The translations under genes and the position numbers were made by a program. Below the pieces are notes generated by a model. The model was not told the DNA's origin, searched no databases, and saw only the letters and a program-made list of their open reading frames with translations. A stretch of 7,688 nt of DNA, from the NCBI GenBank assembly GCA_964531165.1, contig CAZHEA010000121.1:1-7688 (forward strand), written 5' to 3'. The DNA is from SZUA-229 sp964531165. Lineage in GTDB: Bacteria > Pseudomonadota > Gammaproteobacteria > SZUA-229. Shown in pieces: positions 5,983 through 7,688 of this stretch; position 1 is the stretch's first letter; each line of letters begins with the position of its first letter.

Positions 5983-6870
5983 TTACTGTCTTAACTTACG
6001 TGTCTTACGGCTGATGCCTATTAAACCCAGCAGGCCGCTGGCAAAAAGAAAAAATGCAGGTGGCAGTGGAACCGGCGTAACTTGCCAGCCGATATCCTTA
6101 AGGGCGGCAAAATCGAGTTCGGTGAAATCTTTACGTGTGCCGGTGGTAATGCTGGCGGTCATCGACGCTTCCTGTCCGTTATAACTGATACCGTTTGCCC
6201 AGTGACTGTTATTATTGAGTGCAATGTTTGCGCCGAATAATGCACTTGAGCTGGTGCCGGTGAAATCAGAGCCGGTAATCTGGTTGTTCCAGGAGTCAGC
6301 GGTGCCAATGCCAAATACATGGCCTAGCTCATGTAATGCAACAGAATAAAAATCATTGCCGGAGAAGGCTTCGGTAGTGCTGGTGTCAGTGTCAAAATAC
6401 CAGTTGGTATTAGCATTAAATGACATGCTGCCACCCCATGGGCCAAAATCGGTGGCAGTGGGGCCGAGGGTTGTGCCCTGGCCGCGACTTGTATCAATGC
6501 CTCTGCTTGATGAGAAGCCGCCGGGGCCCGCCTGTGCAAGTGTGTTGCCGGAAAATGACTGCGCGCCCACATAAATGGTTAGCGTGTCGGCGTTAATGTT
6601 TGCGCCGTTGATGGTAGTTGTTCCTGATCCGTCCGGTGTGCTGAAGATGGGATCAAATTGATTGACGCCACTGCTGTTGATAGCGCCAAGGCTATCGTTA
6701 ATGCGTGAGGTAATGCGGTTGCCGGCAGCTTCAAGGATGGTGCTGCGATCAGGGTTAAAAAAACCGCTGGTATCGTAGCTATAATCGAAATTAATGGTTA
6801 ATGCTGTGGCTGTCTGTGTGCTGCAGATGATGGCAGCACTAAAGGTAATAGCGGTAATTTTGTTCATCAT
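5983..6870 (-). CDS. secreted leishmanolysin-like zinc metalloprotease with PEP-CTERM tail
   Basis: Exported protein of 295 residues, predicted to be a zinc endopeptidase. A signal peptide covers about 1-24, with likely cleavage after TATA. The mature start INFDYSYDTSGFF recurs in PEP-CTERM proteins of this kind. The zinc motif HELGH is at 180-184 within HELGHVFGIGTADSW. The residue where metzincins have their third ligand is Thr190; NSHW further on supplies His223, and SMTAS (Met237) fits a Met-turn, an arrangement like leishmanolysin (M8) relatives. Residues 267-295 are a PEP-CTERM sorting tail: VPLPPA, a hydrophobic segment at 273-286, then SRKTRKLR. An exosortase should cleave it and hold the protein at the surface or matrix. 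The ATG at 6870 has GGA 6 nt upstream; the adjacent second ATG (6867) is equally possible. It appears monocistronic with its own promoter. Confidence 0.85.
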   Translation of the reverse strand: MMNKITAITFSAAIICSTQTATALTINFDYSYDTSGFFNPDRSTILEAAGNRITSRINDSLGAINSSGVNQFDPIFSTPDGSGTTTINGANINADTLTIYVGAQSFSGNTLAQAGPGGFSSSRGIDTSRGQGTTLGPTATDFGPWGGSMSFNANTNWYFDTDTSTTEAFSGNDFYSVALHELGHVFGIGTADSWNNQITGSDFTGTSSSALFGANIALNNNSHWANGISYNGQEASMTASITTGTRKDFTELDFAALKDIGWQVTPVPLPPAFFLFASGLLGLIGISRKTRKLRQ

Positions 6871-6899
6871 TTTTAGTCCGTGCTCTGATTTTTTTGCGT

Positions 6900-6927
6900 A
6901 TTATATGTGGCTGCAATAATACATCAA
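6900..6927 (-). promoter_or_regulatory. sigma-70 type promoter of the metalloprotease gene
   Basis: On the minus strand, TTGATG (6922-6927) and a perfect TATAAT (6900-6905) are separated by 16 bp. The implied start is near 6893, giving a leader of about 22 nt that includes the GGA ribosome binding site. It is the best promoter match in the window. Confidence 0.65.
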
Positions 6928-6980
6928 AAACACGGCTAAAGAGTGAACCAGTTATAATTTAACAACTTATTAGATAACCA

Positions 6981-7313
6981 TTAATGCTGCCGCGCACAGG
7001 CAATGCAGTATTCGGCGTAAGGCACTACATCCAGTCTTTGTGAGGTTATTTCAGCGCTGCATTCGCAACACCGTCCAAATGTCGCGTTTTTAATTCGCAG
7101 TAAAGCTTTATCTATTTGCATAACCTGTGCTTTAGCTTCATCGTTGAGTGAGTTCAGTACCTCGTCGTTCTCAAGCTGGGTTGCCTGTTCGGCAAAATCC
7201 TTTTCGATGGCAATTTCCTCGTGATGCAGGTCTTTGCTGATAGCATTTACGCGTTGAGTTAAGTCATTGCGTAGCGCTATTAGTTTGGACTGGTATTTTG
7301 AGTAATCAGTCAT
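6981..7313 (-). CDS. DksA/TraR-type C4 zinc-finger protein
   Basis: Cytosolic protein of 110 residues, shorter than E. coli DksA (151). Family members enter the RNA polymerase secondary channel and modulate initiation. Residues 1-36 and 45-75 are two helices likely to form the coiled coil. The tip DFAEQA (39-44) lines up with the DxxDxA motif of DksA, with Glu42 in place of the second Asp. FGRCCECSAEI...YCIAC gives a four-cysteine zinc site, C82/C85 and C103/C106, spaced CxxC-17-CxxC as in DksA; Cys83 is extra. It lacks DksA's N-terminal extension, so it is a short DksA-like paralogue rather than DksA itself. The ATG lies 13 nt after the ydcH-like stop with little Shine-Dalgarno sequence, so the two are probably co-transcribed. 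Confidence 0.85.
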   Translation of the reverse strand: MTDYSKYQSKLIALRNDLTQRVNAISKDLHHEEIAIEKDFAEQATQLENDEVLNSLNDEAKAQVMQIDKALLRIKNATFGRCCECSAEITSQRLDVVPYAEYCIACARQH

Positions 7314-7326
7314 AAGTTTTTGCCGG

Positions 7327-7566
7327 TTATGCGCTCTTAATTATGGACAGTAATTCATCTTTTAGCTGTAGTCGTTCTTTTTTTAGCTGCTCGGTGTAGT
7401 TGTCGTCAGGTGTTTCAATACCTTCTTCTATGCGTCTTATCTGGTGGTCCATGTCATGGTATTTATCAAACAGTTTTTCGAAATGTTTATTGTTCATCTT
7501 CAGATTATGAATCTGATCTTTGTGTTCGGGGAGTTCGTGAATTAAATCGTGCTTTTCGCCTAACAT
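7327..7566 (-). CDS. YdcH family (DUF465) small helical protein
   Basis: Protein of 79 residues that matches the YdcH/DUF465 family from end to end: MLGEKHDLIHELPEHKDQIHNLK, then NKHFEKLFDKYHDMDHQIRRIEEGIE and a C-terminal LKKERLQLKDELLSII. It is nearly all charged helix, probably an antiparallel coiled-coil hairpin, and cytosolic. No biochemical role is established for the family. The ATG at 7566 has a strong Shine-Dalgarno sequence (CCGGAG, 8 nt away) and gives the conserved MLGE start. It is the first gene of a pair with the DksA-like gene. The family is widespread in gammaproteobacteria. Confidence 0.9.
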   Translation of the reverse strand: MLGEKHDLIHELPEHKDQIHNLKMNNKHFEKLFDKYHDMDHQIRRIEEGIETPDDNYTEQLKKERLQLKDELLSIIKSA

Positions 7567-7581
7567 ATATGTATCTCCGGT

Positions 7582-7604
7582 TAACTTATTCTTAGATTAA
7601 GTTA
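7582..7604 (-). promoter_or_regulatory. inverted repeat overlapping the ydcH-like promoter
   Basis: TAACTTA (7582-7588) and TAAGTTA (7598-7604) form a perfect 7-bp dyad with a 9-bp centre. The right arm overlaps the -10 box and the left arm abuts the ribosome binding site region, so it could be an operator or a 5' mRNA hairpin. Confidence 0.35.
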
Positions 7605-7630
7605 TATAGGGTCTTTTTTATTGATATCAA
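7601..7630 (-). promoter_or_regulatory. probable promoter of the ydcH-like/dksA-like unit
   Basis: On the minus strand, TTGATA (7625-7630) is followed at 18 bp by TATAAC (7601-7606), or at 16 bp by TATATA (7603-7608). The leader would be about 30 nt. Bases 7631-7688 beyond it show no gene I can support. Confidence 0.5.
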
Positions 7631-7688
7631 GCAAAAACATTAGCAATAGATCTAATTAAGGGCGCAATCAATTAATAGAGATGGCCGT

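Noticed and set aside
6324..6574. Overlapping open frames on both strands inside the metalloprotease gene
   Set aside because: They are out of frame with a gene that has a signal peptide, zinc motif and sorting tail; nothing in them suggests coding.
1..7688. Toxin-antitoxin or phage-defence system around the NYN nuclease
   Set aside because: The partner is a signal-peptide protein, not an antitoxin, no mobile element or other defence gene is nearby, and stand-alone NYN proteins of this type are widely conserved.

Overview
The window looks like chromosomal DNA from a free-living, probably aquatic gammaproteobacterium of moderate GC content. The ABC-F protein, RhlE helicase, DsbB, TIGR02647 protein, ArfB, NYN-domain protein and YdcH/DUF465 protein all read like gammaproteobacterial housekeeping or conserved accessory genes. 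The PEP-CTERM sorting tail on one secreted protein argues against the enterics and for an exopolysaccharide/exosortase-encoding environmental lineage. No tRNA, rRNA, CRISPR array, insertion sequence or prophage gene was seen.

Layout. Positions 1-1605 (minus) hold nearly all of a YbiT-type ABC-F ATPase, running off the left edge. Upstream of it, 1729-3027 (minus), is rhlE, a DEAD-box RNA helicase with an RGG-rich tail. The rhlE start is preceded by about 160 nt of probable leader with three hairpins behind a consensus -10 box. Divergent from it is dsbB (3309-3824, plus). A short TIGR02647-family gene (3872-4126, minus) converges on dsbB and diverges from arfB (4283-4708, plus), the GGQ ribosome-rescue hydrolase. 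Convergent with arfB is a two-gene minus-strand unit: a secreted DUF6174-like protein (5254-5778), then, 7 nt later, an NYN-domain predicted ribonuclease starting at GTG (4773-5246). Next is a secreted, PEP-CTERM-anchored zinc metalloprotease of leishmanolysin-like type (5983-6870, minus) with a good promoter and a stem-loop just past its stop. The right end is a minus-strand pair: a YdcH/DUF465 small protein (7327-7566), then a short DksA/TraR-type zinc-finger protein (6981-7313).

Function. Many genes concern RNA and translation: the ABC-F ribosome factor, RhlE, ArfB, the NYN nuclease and the DksA-like RNA polymerase regulator. Three act at or beyond the membrane: DsbB, the DUF6174-like protein and the PEP-CTERM protease. 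Most are neighbours rather than one pathway. The only convincing transcription units from spacing are the DUF6174-like/NYN pair and the ydcH/dksA-like pair.

No plainly new multi-gene system is visible. The best leads are the metalloprotease, whose third zinc ligand is not in the metzincin position, the structured rhlE leader, and the tight coupling of a secreted protein to an intracellular nuclease.
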